Assembly: GCA_018105865.1 (NCBI GenBank)
Contig: CM030852.1
Location: forward strand, 11,435,145 to 11,499,144
DNA length: 64,000 nucleotides
Source: Metaphire vulgaris
Lineage: Eukaryota; Annelida; Clitellata; Crassiclitellata; Megascolecidae
Direction of reading: 5' to 3'
Under the pieces are notes generated by a model. It made no database searches, had not been told where the DNA came from, and saw nothing but the letters and a program-made list of their open reading frames with translations. Shown in pieces: positions 47,590 through 59,701 of this stretch; the stretch's first letter is position 1, and the number at the start of each line of letters is the position of its first letter. Made by a program: the position numbers and the translations under genes.

Positions 47590-48483
47590 TCGGGAGTTTC
47601 TGAATACAGCATGGCGGTTAGAGCTAAATCTACCGGTATTCATATATTCAAAATTAAAGAGTTACACGAGTTGAAGTAATTTTTCATAAATACAAAATTT
47701 TGGGAGGGTTCAGAAAAAATGCAAAATTATCAGATATAAAAAAATTGAACGAGAATTTAACACTGTGTTCATAAAGATTTTATTCTTAAGCGAGAGACAC
47801 CTGCGCGGCAAATCCGAAATATTCGACCTGCATTGAGGGGGGTGGACACACCGGCAGAATTGCCACATCACAAGCCTAACCCCGCGGCAAATTGAAGGCT
47901 TATAAGGAACGGCAAAGTTAAAACCTTTGGGCTTCAGAGAAAAGTGGAATTCGGATTTGAAATGCAGCAAATAGAATCCTATTACTCCATAGATGTTTCA
48001 TCTTCGTAATAATCAGTCAATTATTAGCTTCCGGTGTATAGAGCTTGAACTCTTCGTCATTATTTCCGACGTGTAACCTTTGTTTACTTAATAGTCTTGC
48101 TTTGAGGCCTATTCGTCAACGTTCTTGACCGAGGTGACGAATTGCCCGAAGCCAAAAACTGACTGCTTGTGGTTTAGATGACTTTGCAAGATGACTTCTG
48201 AAGGCGCTTGCTTTTCTCAACGCCTCTTGCTTCGAGTCTAACAACTCCTATGACAGGCGTTAAACGCTCGTCGGCCGTGGAAAATATACTCGTATAGATG
48301 TTTCGCGTACTGCGTACCAATGGCGTAGCTATAAAGGGACGGTGGACCCCCTTTTTTTCTGACTGGAACACCGGTCGTTGGATTTGCGCAAACCCGTTGA
48401 GAAATTTTAGAGAAGGTGTAAGTAACACGATGGAAAAGAATGCGCGAATATTGGAAGAACTTGAATATTGGAAATCTATCTAT
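47590..48483. other. Stretch without genes
   Basis: No coding evidence. AATGGCGTAGCTATAAAGGG at 48319 may be one end of a decayed hAT-F-like element. Confidence 0.4.
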
Positions 48484-48721
<238 letters not shown>

Positions 48722-48734
48722 TCATCTGTCATCT

Positions 48735-48862
48735 CTCCCTCTGACTGATCTCTGGAATGACCTGGATCTTTTGCGGATTGATTTTGAAGTACCATCGATT
48801 GATACCTTGGGTATTAGAACTGGTGCTATAGAAGTGCATAATTATTATTATTATTATTATCT
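48735..48862 (+). mobile_element. LINE 3' end fragment with ATT tail
   Basis: CTCTGACTGATCTCTGGAAT and GATTGATACCTTGGGTATTA, then GGTGCTATAGAAG, parallel the 3' end of the CR1/L2-like LINE at 38757-38830. Ends in ATT units. Confidence 0.6.
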
Positions 48863-49364
48863 ATCTGTCATCTATTTGTCATCTCGTTGGAGACTTAATC
48901 GGAAAATACAGATGAGTCTCCTCTGTCACACCCCGGGACCCTGGGTACGCCACTGCTGCAAACAATACAGGCTTTGCAGAAAGGACCAGATGCAGGAGGA
49001 TTCAGCGCAACAGAGTGTGTCATTCAGACCGACTGTTAGGCAGACAGGAAGACAGACAGACATGCACAGATAGGCTTAGGCGGAAATTGGCGATAATATG
49101 ACGTTCAGTTTTGTTTCTTTGTCTCTGTGAAGATAGACATCTCTTTCTTGAAGGAATTCTGCCCCCCCCCACTCCCACCCCCTTCTGTTCGCTCGACATC
49201 CTCCCTCCTCGAGCTTCTGTCGCTTAGCAAATGTTAGCTGCCGACTGATTTCGGTTTAGGCGGCTGGCACCTTTCCCTGTGTCTATCGCCACCTATCGAC
49301 GGAGGAATAGGTCCCACTCGGACGAAGAGCCTCCTCGATTGTCTGTCAGCTGAACAAACAAAAG

Positions 49365-49420
49365 CCGGAACATAAAAGCTCTGGAGACCGGTCCTCGATC
49401 AACGTTTACAACTGTTGCGA
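49365..49420 (+). promoter_or_regulatory. Candidate core promoter upstream of the protocadherin exon
   Basis: A TATA-like ACATAAAAG at about 49370 lies in a comparatively CpG-rich stretch (49180-49450), about 1 kb upstream of the exon acceptor. A short untranslated exon starting near 49400 would fit the need for a 5' leader exon. No donor is convincing, so this is inference only. Confidence 0.22.
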
Positions 49421-49775
49421 CGGCCAAGAAGAGCACAGGCGACGTCTCTGATGATAACTCTCCTGTTGTCTATTCTGGATCTAATCGATATCTTAACAGG
49501 GATTTTTACTTTATCTAACGTGATATATATATATATAATAGTATACGCGTTAAATATATAATATTATATGTATATATATATGTACATGTGTATTGTATAT
49601 ACACATATTATATCTAGAGGAACTTCGTTATAATGGACTCGGTTTTAACGTATACTCGGTTAAAAATTATCGCAATGTTCGGTCTTGACTGTTGTATTGG
49701 ATGGTAATGGATATAACTTACATCGTTTATAACGTACAAAATTGCGAAGATCAGCTACGTGCGTTTTAAAGAAGC

Positions 49776-49780
<5 letters not shown>

Positions 49781-49834
<54 letters not shown>

Positions 49835-50137
49835 AATATTGGAGGTACTTAAAAAGTCAGAAATAAGCGACTCATAAAAGATGTCGAGTGCGAAACTTAA
49901 GAAGAGTTTCGTAAAGTGCATGATGTTTTATACTTCGGGATATGGCGATAATTAATAAATAATTAATCGATTCTGAGACCAATTGGCTTGAATGGATCAG
50001 CGTTTAGTAATGATTTTTTATATGACGCTGAACTTCGTACAATTAGGCCCTACTTGCTTAGTAACAACATTGCTTCAGGTTATTGCATATTTGAGTTCTT
50101 AGTATTTATTTAATCTGGTATTTAATCTAACTATCTG

Positions 50138-50208
<71 letters not shown>
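49781..50208 (+). repeat. (AT)n and (CT)n(AT)n runs upstream of the protocadherin exon
   Basis: AT run 49781-49831; CT run 50142-50177 passing into AT 50178-50208. The DNA between is AT-rich. Confidence 0.9.
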
Positions 50209-50215
<7 letters not shown>

Positions 50216-50317
50216 CCTATGTCTATATAGGCCTATCTATGTATCTATCTATATCTTTGTATCTATAAATCTATGTATTCTTAATATAGGGCCTATGCGC
50301 TACATCTGTTTAAAATT

Positions 50318-50336
50318 TTAATTTTTTCTGTCGCAG
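50318..50336 (+). other. Splice acceptor before the protocadherin exon
   Basis: A T-rich tract (ATTTTTTCTGTCGCAG) ends in CAG at 50334-50336. It leaves a 52-nt leader before the ATG at 50389, so at least one upstream 5' untranslated exon is likely. Inferred from consensus only. Confidence 0.55.
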
Positions 50337-50388
50337 GTTCGGTTTCAAGACAAATTTTCTAATCCTGGCAACTGTGCATCGGAACAGG

Positions 50389-53124
50389 ATGGAGAAACAA
50401 CGAAATCCATTTCCGCTTCCGGTCGGACGAACTGGACTTCTCTTGGTTCTGATAACCGCTTCTTTGGCGGCGGCGTCGTCAACACAGCGCGACAAGGTAC
50501 ACGTCTACAGTTTGACGGAAGAGCAACCTCCGGACACCTTTGTGGCCAACCTCCTCATCGATTCCGGATTGGCCGCCAGGTATTCGGCCAACATCCTGTC
50601 CACCTTGACCTTCGTCTTCCTCAAGGAAGTGGAGAACCTCGAGCTGTTTGTCCTGGATCCGCTCAACGGAATCCTTCGTACCGGTAGATCCGTCGATCGG
50701 GACGTCATCTGCCCCGGTCAGCTCAACTGCGCCCTTCGACTGGACATCGCCGTCCAGCCGCCCGCCTATTTCGAGGTCATCAAGGTCGAGCTGACCATCG
50801 TCGACATCAACGACAACGCTCCGAAGTTCGACAGTCCAAGACATCACCTGGTCGTCTCCGAAGCGACGCCGCCCGGCGAGAGATTCCGCCTCCCGGGCGC
50901 CGTCGACGTCGATAGCGTTCCGAACGGTGTCGTCGAATACCACCTGCTGTCGACCACGAGCGCGTTCCAGCTGGACGTCACCCAAGATCCCGCCGGTGGA
51001 TCCAGACCGAAGGACGTGTGGCTGGTTCTACTGGAGGACCTGGATCGCGAACGAGAGGACCGCTTCGAGCTCCTCGTGGCCGGGTACGACGGCGGGGTAC
51101 CGCGTCGATCGGCGATCCTCACCGTCGACGTCCATGTGGAGGACGTGAACGACAACGTGCCCAAGTTCGATCGGTCGGCGTACAACGTCAGCGTTTCGGA
51201 GAGTACCCCGATCGGCGCCACCGTCGTCCGGGTCTTCGCGTCCGATGCGGACGTCGGACGGAACGGGCACGTCCGATATCGGTTCTCGCAGCGATCGGGC
51301 GCCAACTACGGCGATCTGTTTGCCGTCGACCCGGAGAGCGGCGACGTGGTTCTCCTGCAGGCGCTCGATCACGCGGCCGCCGCGTCCTACAGCCTCGGGG
51401 TCGTCGCCGAGGACCAGGGCGAGTTCGCCAGTCCCGCCCTGGCGGCCCTCGTCGTGTCCGTCGTCGATATAAACGACCACGCGCCGCAGATAGTCGTCGA
51501 CGTCCTCAGCGCCGGCGGGTCGGTCGAGGTAGCGGAGAACGCCGACCCGGGGACCTTCGTGGCACACGTGTCCACGCTGGACAAGGACGCCGGCGACAAC
51601 GGACTCGTGCGCTGCTCGATAAACGACAACAACAACTTCAGACTGACGTCGATCTACGACGGCGAATACAAGCTGGTGACGGCGGCGGCGTTCGACCGCG
51701 AGACGGTGACCCGCTTCGACGTGGTGATCCGGTGTCACGACATGGGCGAGCCGAGACGGCACGTCAGCAAGGTGGTAATCGTGAACGTTGCGGACGTAAA
51801 CGACAACTGCCCGGTATTTACGCACGCCGTCTACGAAGCGGCGGTCGACGAGAACCAGCCGCCGGGCAGTTTCGTCGTGCGCGTCAGCGCCCACGACCCG
51901 GACGCCGGGTCCAACGGGGACGTTGTCTACCTGCTGGACAGCGACGCCGACCAGCGGTTCCACGTCGATTCGGCGTCGGGTGTCGTGACCGTCCTGACGA
52001 CGCTCGACCGCGAAGCCGCCGTCGCCGACGCCGCCGAGACGATCGAGTTCCACGTACTGGCGGCGAACAGGGGCGAGTCCGGGGGGCCGATGATGGCACG
52101 GGCCGCCGTCCGCGTTCGCGTCGCCGACGTCGACGACGAGCCGCCGAGGTTCCGCAGCGACCGGTACGTAATGGCCGTGGCGGAGAATCTACCGCCGCGG
52201 ACGGAGGTGGGTCGGGTGACGGCCGTCGACGGGGACCTACCGCCGTTCAACGCGTTCTCTTTCCTACTGAGCAACAACAGCAGCAGCAACAGCAGAACTT
52301 TTGCCATCGATCCGCGGCTGGGAACCATCTTCACGAAAAGATCGCTCGATCGCGAGAAACAGAGTCACTACGACGTCACCGTCGAGGTCGTGAGCAACAC
52401 GGTCGCCGTCACCCGTGACGTCACGAGAGTCGCGATCGACGTCATCGACGCCAACGACAACGCGCCGAACGTCACGTTCCCCAACGAATTCGACAACACC
52501 GTTTCCGTCGCGTCGACGGTCAAAGTTCACGAGGTCGTCTGCACCGTGCGCGGGCACGACCTTGACCTCGGGTCGAACTCGGAACTGGTCTACGAGGTCA
52601 TCGACGGAAACGGAACGACGTTTTTCGGCGTCGATCCGCTGAACGGTCACGTGACGTCACTTAGAGACCTCGTACGGAGCGTCAACGAAACGTATACGCT
52701 GGTTCTGAGAGTGCGAGACAGCGGGACGCCGGTTCAGTATTCCACCGCAACGCTTCACGTGGCGGTCACCGACGGGAACCAGTCTCCGATATCCGCCGTA
52801 GCAGCGGAGAACCAGTGGACGTGGCTCCTCGCCGACGCCAGACTGCTCGTCATCGCCGGCGTCGTCGTGGCGATATGCCTTGTCTTCGTCGCCATCTTGG
52901 CGACCGCCATCTTGCTCGTACGCCGACGGAGTCGTCGTCGCCGGGCGAAGGTTCAACTGGCGATGATGAAGACGGAGATGGTGACGATGCAGGGAAGAAA
53001 AGACGATGACGACAACGACGATGGAGACTCGATCAATCAGATGAAGATGATGATGAACGACGGAAAGATGGTCCGGATGAAGGACGTCTCCTTCACAGAA
53101 CTCAACACCAACGCTCCGTGTATT
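50389..53124 (+). CDS. Protocadherin-like cell adhesion protein, large ectodomain exon (3' part of gene missing)
   Basis: Single-pass membrane protein expected to mediate calcium-dependent cell-cell adhesion at the cell surface. The exon encodes 912 residues. Residues 1-28 form a hydrophobic signal peptide (LLLVLITASLAAA core). Six repeat ends of the cadherin type are visible: DINDNAP at 139, DVNDNVP at 252, DINDHAP at 360, DVNDNCP at 469, DVDDEPP at 580 and DANDNAP at 687. A seventh repeat runs to about 800. Calcium-site pairs such as DADVGRNG, DKDAGDNG and DPDAGSNG lie inside the repeats, as do LDRE-like motifs. Repeat 1 has a C-x5-C pair (C108, C114), a protocadherin hallmark. A membrane helix at about 819-844 is followed by RRRSRRRR and an acidic stretch. 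The ATG at 50389 has A at -3 and G at +4; the longer reading upstream opens only with GTG. Oddities: the fifth repeat ends DVDDE instead of DxNDN, and repeat 3 has LDHA for LDRE. Seven repeats match the delta-1 protocadherin count. I cannot assign an orthologue. The tail continues in unseen exons. Confidence 0.93.
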
Positions 53125-53130
53125 GTAAGT
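53125..53130 (+). other. Splice donor after the protocadherin exon
   Basis: GTAAGT directly follows codon ATT (phase 0), after the juxtamembrane cytoplasmic segment. Reading on without splicing gives only poly-isoleucine and poly-threonine from an (ATT)n(ACT)n repeat and then a stop at about 53233, which supports splicing here. Confidence 0.8.
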
Positions 53131-53133
53131 TTG

Positions 53134-53216
<83 letters not shown>

Positions 53217-53416
53217 GACTTATATAGCTCCTTAGCAGAAGGAATGTCAAAGTCAACGGCTTTTGGATATTAGTATGTTTGATCCTGATATTTTCCTATC
53301 ATCATCATCATCGTTATCAGCATCAGCATCGTTATCATCATCATCATCGCTGGATCATCATCGTCGTCGTCGTCATCATCATCATCGTCGTCGTCATCAT
53401 CATCGTCATCGCTGGA
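53131..53416 (+). repeat. Microsatellites at the start of the downstream intron
   Basis: (ATT)n passes directly into (ACT)n at about 53133-53215. After about 80 nt of plain sequence comes an imperfect ATC/GTC array (53300-53416), in which CATCGCTGGATCATCA occurs twice. No coding signal. Confidence 0.85.
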
Positions 53417-53419
53417 TCA

Positions 53420-54034
53420 TCAAATATATGAATTAAGAGTCACAAATTAAATAAGAAAATATCGACTTCTTTTAAATTTAAAGATCAGTTCATTTCTTAT
53501 TTTATTTATTTTTTACTCTTTAATATCACTGCAGTCTCCAATGTACAAGAGTCTCTACTTCTCTACTCAGGTGATTCAGCGTACACATTTAAATACTTTA
53601 GATATGTAGTGAGAGCGGACAGCCTATGTACGTCGATTCTACCCTGTTTAGAGGGCTCGCCGCCTAATGGGTATTTTAAGATAAGATTGCATCTGATTTC
53701 AATAATTTTAATTCTCAACATAGTTTCAACAGCCAAATCGTAACCGGAAGCTTTATACGCCCACTGCGCACGCGCCAAATTCACATTAATAAGTAAGTAG
53801 ATAATAACTTGGAAGAGGATCTCACAACACCTGTAGAATTGACGGCTAAAGAAAGATAGGGGAAAAGATTGAAAACATTGAGACGCGTGGAACAAACTTT
53901 GTTGCCGACCTGCACAACATCCAAACCTCAGGAAGTAGTACAGTAGTCCATGGGACGGGCAACCATACTTTACCATTTTCTGGAAGGGGGAGGGGTAGTA
54001 TAATTGCCATGCAACCGGAGGGGACTCTGGGTAG
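53420..54034. other. Intronic or intergenic stretch, nothing recognised
   Basis: AT-rich. A 137-codon minus-strand frame (53563-53976) has no recognisable domain and no supporting signals. Confidence 0.4.
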
Positions 54035-54300
54035 CAGAGACGTCATTTCGCCGTTTTTCAGGGGGGGGGCAAAACACTTTCAGCCTGACAAGTTACAAGT
54101 TTGCAAAAAAGTTGACGACCTTTTTTTTGCTTGTCAGTCGTTTTCACGGGGTTAGTTACTTCAGATTACTCGATATCAAGCACTCCTCCACTCCTTCTTT
54201 AGGACATATAAAAAACTAAATAACACAAACATTGGCGAAAAAATTTTTTGTCCTAAAATCAGGGGGCAAATGCCCCCCCGCCCCCCAAATGACGTCCCTG
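54035..54300. mobile_element. hAT-like MITE, CAGAGACGTCATTT type
   Basis: CAGAGACGTCATTT and AAATGACGTCCCTG ends. Perfect 8-bp duplication CTGGGTAG. Contains GACGACCTTTTTTTTGCTTG with TCAG at 54114-54137. Confidence 0.88.
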
Positions 54301-54545
54301 CTGGGTAGCTGGTTCGAATCAGACCCTAGCCACAGCGTGTAGCGACTTGGGCAAGTTATTCGCCATTGACTTCCTTCTTCTTTGTTCTGTGGATACATGT
54401 GCGCTAAGTTAGCTAACAACCTTGTACTGTAACAGTAATAAAATACCATACCAATGTACCATGGGTCTAGTCAAGGTACTTGTACTTTACCGTGGAGTGG
54501 TGATAAAGATAAGGGACGGAGTTCGATAAAAATGCAAAGGGTCAG

Positions 54546-54721
54546 CAGTGGCGGCTCCAGGATTTGGCAAGTGGGGGGACTGTTGTGGTGGAAACTTCTA
54601 AGCATGGGGCCAACTATTTGTTGCAAGGTATTTAGTAAAGTAAGTATAGGGTCCCAGCAGGGGGTCAGACATTCACTAAGAGGCACGGGCCCATCCAGGC
54701 CCCTATGCGGAGCCGCCGCTG
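54546..54721 (+). mobile_element. hAT-A MITE
   Basis: CAGTGGCGGCTCCA and GGAGCCGCCGCTG ends. Perfect 8-bp duplication AGGGTCAG. Confidence 0.93.
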
Positions 54722-55420
54722 AGGGTCAGTAAGAAACTGACGCGTCGGTGTTGGCAGATTTCTTTGAAATTAAACAAATAACATCGCTTTGATGTCGACG
54801 CGCCGAAGACGGCAAATCGGAAATGTTCCAGTATAAGATTAATGCAAGAGCACGTGTATTTTAAATTAACCCTTTGTGTCTAAACAGAGGTACAGATGGG
54901 TATATACAAGATAAAAACAGGCTCCTGTGGCGACATATAAAGTCCCCATCGAGGTGAAGAGGGTAATAATTTTGTTCAATGTTCTTTCTTGCAAATGAGT
55001 CGGCTCTTCCACTGTTGTTCAAGACCTGTGCTACTGTACAGCATATATATAGTATATGCTATTAAAACTTCCGCGCATGTGATGTACGGCGGTAAACAGT
55101 ATCTGGTGGTATCAGGTCGAAAGATCACAAGATTGTCCAGACCCTCTCTCTGGAGGGGGTTGGCGCCGGTAAAATTTAGCCCCCGAATGAGTGTACCGGG
55201 TGACCTGGATTTGATCTTGGTCGGATCACCGATAACTTTTTTTACCTCGGTCTCTTATTAACCACGTCCAACACAGTCTACAGACGTTTACGTCTTCAAT
55301 TTCACGCGGCCTCTATTTTCCGGCTTTCCAGCGATATCGATGAGTTTATTATCTATTCTGTATGTAGCGCCTAAGAACTAGCAAATAGGCCTAATGTTAC
55401 GCACACCGCCACGTTCTAGC
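54722..55420. other. Stretch without genes
   Basis: No gene, terminal repeats or microsatellite of note. Confidence 0.45.
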
Positions 55421-55617
55421 CATGGGCGTCCGCAGAAATTTTCCGGGGGGGGGGTGCAAAACAATTCTTGTGACGAAAGAAATGAAAAATTGTTTCCAGG
55501 GGAAGGGGTGCAAAAACAAGGTTTTGTGACGAAAGAAACAAGTAATTTTCTTTTTTCATAACTCCACAATTTTTCGGGGCGCAATTGCACCCTCTTGCAT
55601 CCCTCCGGCCGCCCATG
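55421..55617. mobile_element. hAT-like MITE, CATGGGCGTCCGCAG type
   Basis: CATGGGCGTCCGCAG and GGCCGCCCATG ends. Perfect 8-bp duplication GTTCTAGC. The interior has two GGGGTGCAAAA-CTTGTGACGAAAGAAA-like units. Confidence 0.85.
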
Positions 55618-55800
55618 GTTCTAGCTGTTACAGGCTAGCGAGATTATATATATCGTCATGCGCTTCGATTACAGCTTCCACGATTGTCTAGAGTCTAGAC
55701 TCTTGGACGATGTTGCTATATTTGTCTTAATTGAGAATTGCAATGTGTGTGTGTGTTTGCATTATCATCATTACATGCAATTAATTAATTAATTAATTAG

Positions 55801-55992
55801 CAGTGGCGGCTCCACTGTGCGGGCCAGGGGGCCCGTGTCCCCATATTGAGTGCTTGGCCCCCCCAGTGCCCCCCAGCTGGAACCCTATACTTAATGCTAC
55901 ATATATTAAACAACAAATGGTTGGCCCCCATGATTAGAAGTTGCCACCCCAACGCTTCCCCCCCCACTTGCCAAATCCTAGAGCCGCCACTG
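55801..55992 (-). mobile_element. hAT-A MITE
   Basis: CAGTGGCGGCTCCA and TAGAGCCGCCACTG ends. Perfect 8-bp duplication TTAATTAG. Confidence 0.93.
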
Positions 55993-57673
55993 TTAATTAG
56001 TAGAACTACATAGGAATGTTAAACAATTCAACGCAACAGTTGACTGCTATTACTGTGTGATTTATGGCGCGCCGTAGACAGTAAAAATAATCTGCAGCTG
56101 TTTAAACTAATCAAACTGTCTTTAGGTATTAAAATAGCATTTGCATGATTGAGATCGGGAGTTCGAAGAACATAATTTGCACATCAACTTCAGTGATCGA
56201 AGGGTATGATGGGAACTTTCATATATATTAAGGTTAAGAAGTACCGGTACCTGGGTAGCTTTGCTAAAAATCAGAAATTTCGCTCCCTTCCGCTAGAGGT
56301 CGGTTTCGGTCAGCGGAGATTTTATTCCCAATCCCTCGGCAAACACGGTTTACAGTGGCTATTTGATTATCTATTGATCATGTCCGATGTCTCATTGTGT
56401 ATGGCAAGCTATGAGAGCACAGGGACGGACAGACAGACTGGTAGACAGACAAAGAGATAGGCAGGCACATGGATAGACACACGGGCAGACAAAGACTGAC
56501 AGACAGAGAGGCAAACGCAACTCAAAACGAAGGGACATGGTAATTATTTACCAGTAAACTGAACTTTGAATTGACATTTGCCTGTGAAAGATTTCGCGGC
56601 GTAGAAAAAGGCCAACAGGTGACGCCGACAGAGGGCAAACGACATCGGATGCAGACAGAAGGAAGGATCCTCCGTTGTTCCTCGTTCGTTGTTCCCTGGG
56701 CCATTTGCTTTAAGCGAAGAGAAGCTGGAGGGAGGAGTGACATTTTGGAATGAATGAATGAATGAATGAACGAATGAATGAATGAATGAATGAACGAATG
56801 AATGATGGGTTTGATTGTTGAGGTCAGTGGAAGTGTGGCATCGCCGTTGGGGGCGGTGGGGTTGAGTGGGTGGGGGTGGTATGTGTTCCCTGAATAAATG
56901 TCTTTAGGTCAAGAGATTAAGGTCCGGCGTTTATATCCGTTGCTAGAGCCCCCCTCTCCCCCGATTCTACTTGGAATGATTGTCCTTATATCCCGTCTAA
57001 TAAACACAGTATTTGCCTGAAATAAACACAAATCAACGTCAAGACGTAACTGTATAATTATGGTTTAACGTTAAAACCGCATTATTTTTCTGGCTTCAGC
57101 GATGTCACGGGACGTGACAATAGGAAGCCGGTCGACTTTCGCAAGAGCAGCAAAGGTCAGACCACCCCCCGAATATACCACATCTAATGGACAGGCCCCC
57201 GTCCTTGTGTGTTGGAAATTGGGCACTCAAGCCTTTTTATGTTTTGACTCTGTTTTGCTCATCAACTTAATTCTGGAAGATAAATTAATTGAAAGACCAA
57301 AAACGTGATGATCTTTTTTTCTCGTCAACTTTTTCGAGCATCAGAAAAAAATATTTTTCAATCCCACCGGGGACCGTCATATATCGCGGGTCCCAAGTAC
57401 GTGCCGACCTTGCCTATGCCTTAAAACAGCCCTGGATCCAACCCATCCGGGGCCCCGCAGGCCGCCAGGTGCCAGGGACCTCACCCAGGTGCCAGGTGCC
57501 TCACACTGGCAAAAGACGGGCCTGCTAATGGATGCGATAGGATGGCTAAAATTATAAATTCCTACCAGTTCTTTAAGTTTGAGGCTAAGTAGGATTGGGC
57601 TAAAAGATAATGTTGTAGAAACGACCAGAAGATGATGAAGAAGAAGAAGGTTGACATGGTTTGAACGGTTTAC
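55993..57673. other. Stretch without confirmed genes
   Basis: Holds an ACAG-rich run (56425-56510) and an (AATG)n array (56748-56806). No coding support. Confidence 0.45.
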
Positions 57674-57866
57674 ATTAGAATGCGCACCAGTAGTTTGCGC
57701 ACCTTGGAGTTTGCGCACTAGGAATTTGCGCACCAGGGGCGTACAAGGGTTAAAGTTAACCCTAACTCTAACCCTCACCCCAACCCTAAACCTAAACCTA
57801 ACCCTGGTGCGCAAATTCATAGTGTACAAACTCCCAGGTGCGCAAACTACTGGTGCGCATTCTAAT
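57674..57866. mobile_element. Foldback element with telomere-like centre
   Basis: Arms of about 75 nt (ATTAGAATGCGCACCAGTAG at left; the complement at 57847-57866) made of GTTTGCGCACC-like units enclose 57757-57805, an array of CCCTAA and CCTAAA-like units. Confidence 0.75.
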
Positions 57867-58090
57867 GCGCATAGGCCTACTATGCTATACCGGTTTGAAC
57901 ATGGGTGCAGATTGTAAAACAACTGATGACCATGGAAAGCTCTACACACAAAGATACAGGGAAAGAGAAGGAAAGAAAGACCGAATAAACGGCAGATTGA
58001 CAACGTCAAGGAAGACCTCAAACTCAGACAAATCAACATCGGAGAAGCTGAAAGAGAAGCCAAAGAAAGAAAACATCGGGATTCGGAAAC

Positions 58091-58180
58091 CAGGGATATT
58101 TCTAGGATTGTGAATTGGGGGTGTCGACCTGAAATTGGGGCGGGGTGTTAGGGGATGTTAGGGGTGTAAAAATATCCCTG
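58091..58180 (+). mobile_element. hAT-E MITE, minimal copy
   Basis: CAGGGATATTTCTAGGATTG and AAAAATATCCCTG ends with only about 55 nt between. TTCGGAAA on the left and TTCGGAGA on the right, offset by one base. Confidence 0.75.
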
Positions 58181-58574
58181 TTCGGAGACAGCCTATCTAG
58201 CTGTTGCCGCAGTTAGCTGGCATAGAGCCGAGATGACGACGATGATGATGATGATGACACCTCCTTTCTGTCCGTGCTTTCGGACATTTGTTTTTCCGGG
58301 CATAAGCCGTGCTCGTGCTTTCGATTTCTCAATGACAGCGTGAATATACGGTCAAGATATTAACGTTGCAATCCTTCCGTCATTCCTATTCGAGCAATAT
58401 CTCTCGCTTTTAAAAAGAGATACAGTGATGTAGTAATGTACCGACAAAAATAATGGTTATCGCCTAACTTTGGGGACGATAGGGTGTGTGTGTGTGTGTG
58501 TTAGGTATAGCCTATAATATTGTAGCCTACGACTTCAATCTTCGTCTGGAATGGAGAATAATGTAACAAAGTGA

Positions 58575-58576
<2 letters not shown>

Positions 58577-58639
<63 letters not shown>
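58577..58639 (+). repeat. (AT)n microsatellite
   Basis: About 31 AT units. Confidence 0.97.
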
Positions 58640-58643
<4 letters not shown>

Positions 58644-58875
58644 CATACATATCACGAAATTAGTCGAATAGAATCATAATTCCTCCATCTTTCAATAGTT
58701 GAAGAATTGAAGAAGAGGTTACATCATAAATCAAGCGTTTCCTGGCAGTTCCTTCTTTAGATGCTTTTGTTGCTTTTGTTAGCCTACTATTGCTTCCAGT
58801 ACATACATTCTTCTCTATCACCAGTCATCTTCTGTTTGGCCTTCCTCACTTTTTTAAACTGTTTGACATAATATA

Positions 58876-59701
58876 CACAGAGAAAAATTTGTGTAACGTT
58901 ACGATGAATTTAAGTGTAAATGTTACCTTAGACGAGTAACCTACGTGTAACGTTACACCAGGTTACACTGAAGTGTATACCGAGAAAATTTTGTGTAACG
59001 TTACGATGAATTTAAGTGTAAATGTTACCCTAGTCGAGTAACCTATAGTGTGGCGAAATCAGAAAATAGCAGTGAAAAGAATTAATAATCAATAATAAAT
59101 AAGCCTGAGGTCCTATAGAAATAATACATAGATGATAATTACCCAAATAGCGTAAAGAAACAAAGAAACAAGTATTCTGTATATGGAGCAAAACGTTAAG
59201 GAAATGGAGCAATATTAGGATAGTGAGTTTAGCACACCTTTCTATCGCCGGTTTAGAACTCCCTAAATAGCGGTACAGATTTTGCATGTAACTCAATATT
59301 AATATATTAAATATAACCCTACTTTTGCTTTCTGTGTAAACTCACTCTTTGCTTTGTTATATGTTGCTTTGTACTTTTGTATATTGTATGTATCCACTAT
59401 TCCACTTTAAAATAATTTGGGGGAAACTTAAATCAAGTTTTCCCGAATTTACACCAAGGCATGGTGTCAACTTTACACAATGTTAATGTAGCCCTACTCC
59501 TGCTTTCGGGGTAAATTTACTCCAAAATTTGGGGTTAACTTACACCAAGTTTTCCCGAGGTTACACCAAAGCATGGTGTCAACTTTACACCTGGTTCGCG
59601 TTTGAGTACACCATCGCTTGGTGTAAGGTTACACCAAGCGATGGTGGCAGCTGAATTACCACCAAGTCTTGGTGTAACGTTACACAACTTTTTTCTCTGT
59701 G
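58876..59701. mobile_element. TA-target element rich in GTGTAACGTTACAC
   Basis: CACAGAGAAAAA and TTTTTTCTCTGTG ends, each flanked by TA. The left arm (GTGTAACGTTACGATGAATT) is repeated at 58995. The right half has repeated GGTTACACCAAG-type units. No open frame, so non-autonomous. Confidence 0.7.

Noticed and set aside
50927..52418. Long alternative-frame and minus-strand open frames (up to 466 codons) over the protocadherin exon
   Set aside because: Shadows of a GC-rich coding exon. They are Arg/Pro/Ser-rich and have no domains, while frame 1 has clear cadherin repeats.
53563..53976. 137-codon minus-strand open frame near the protocadherin
   Set aside because: Composition is that of AT-rich noncoding DNA and no motif is recognisable.
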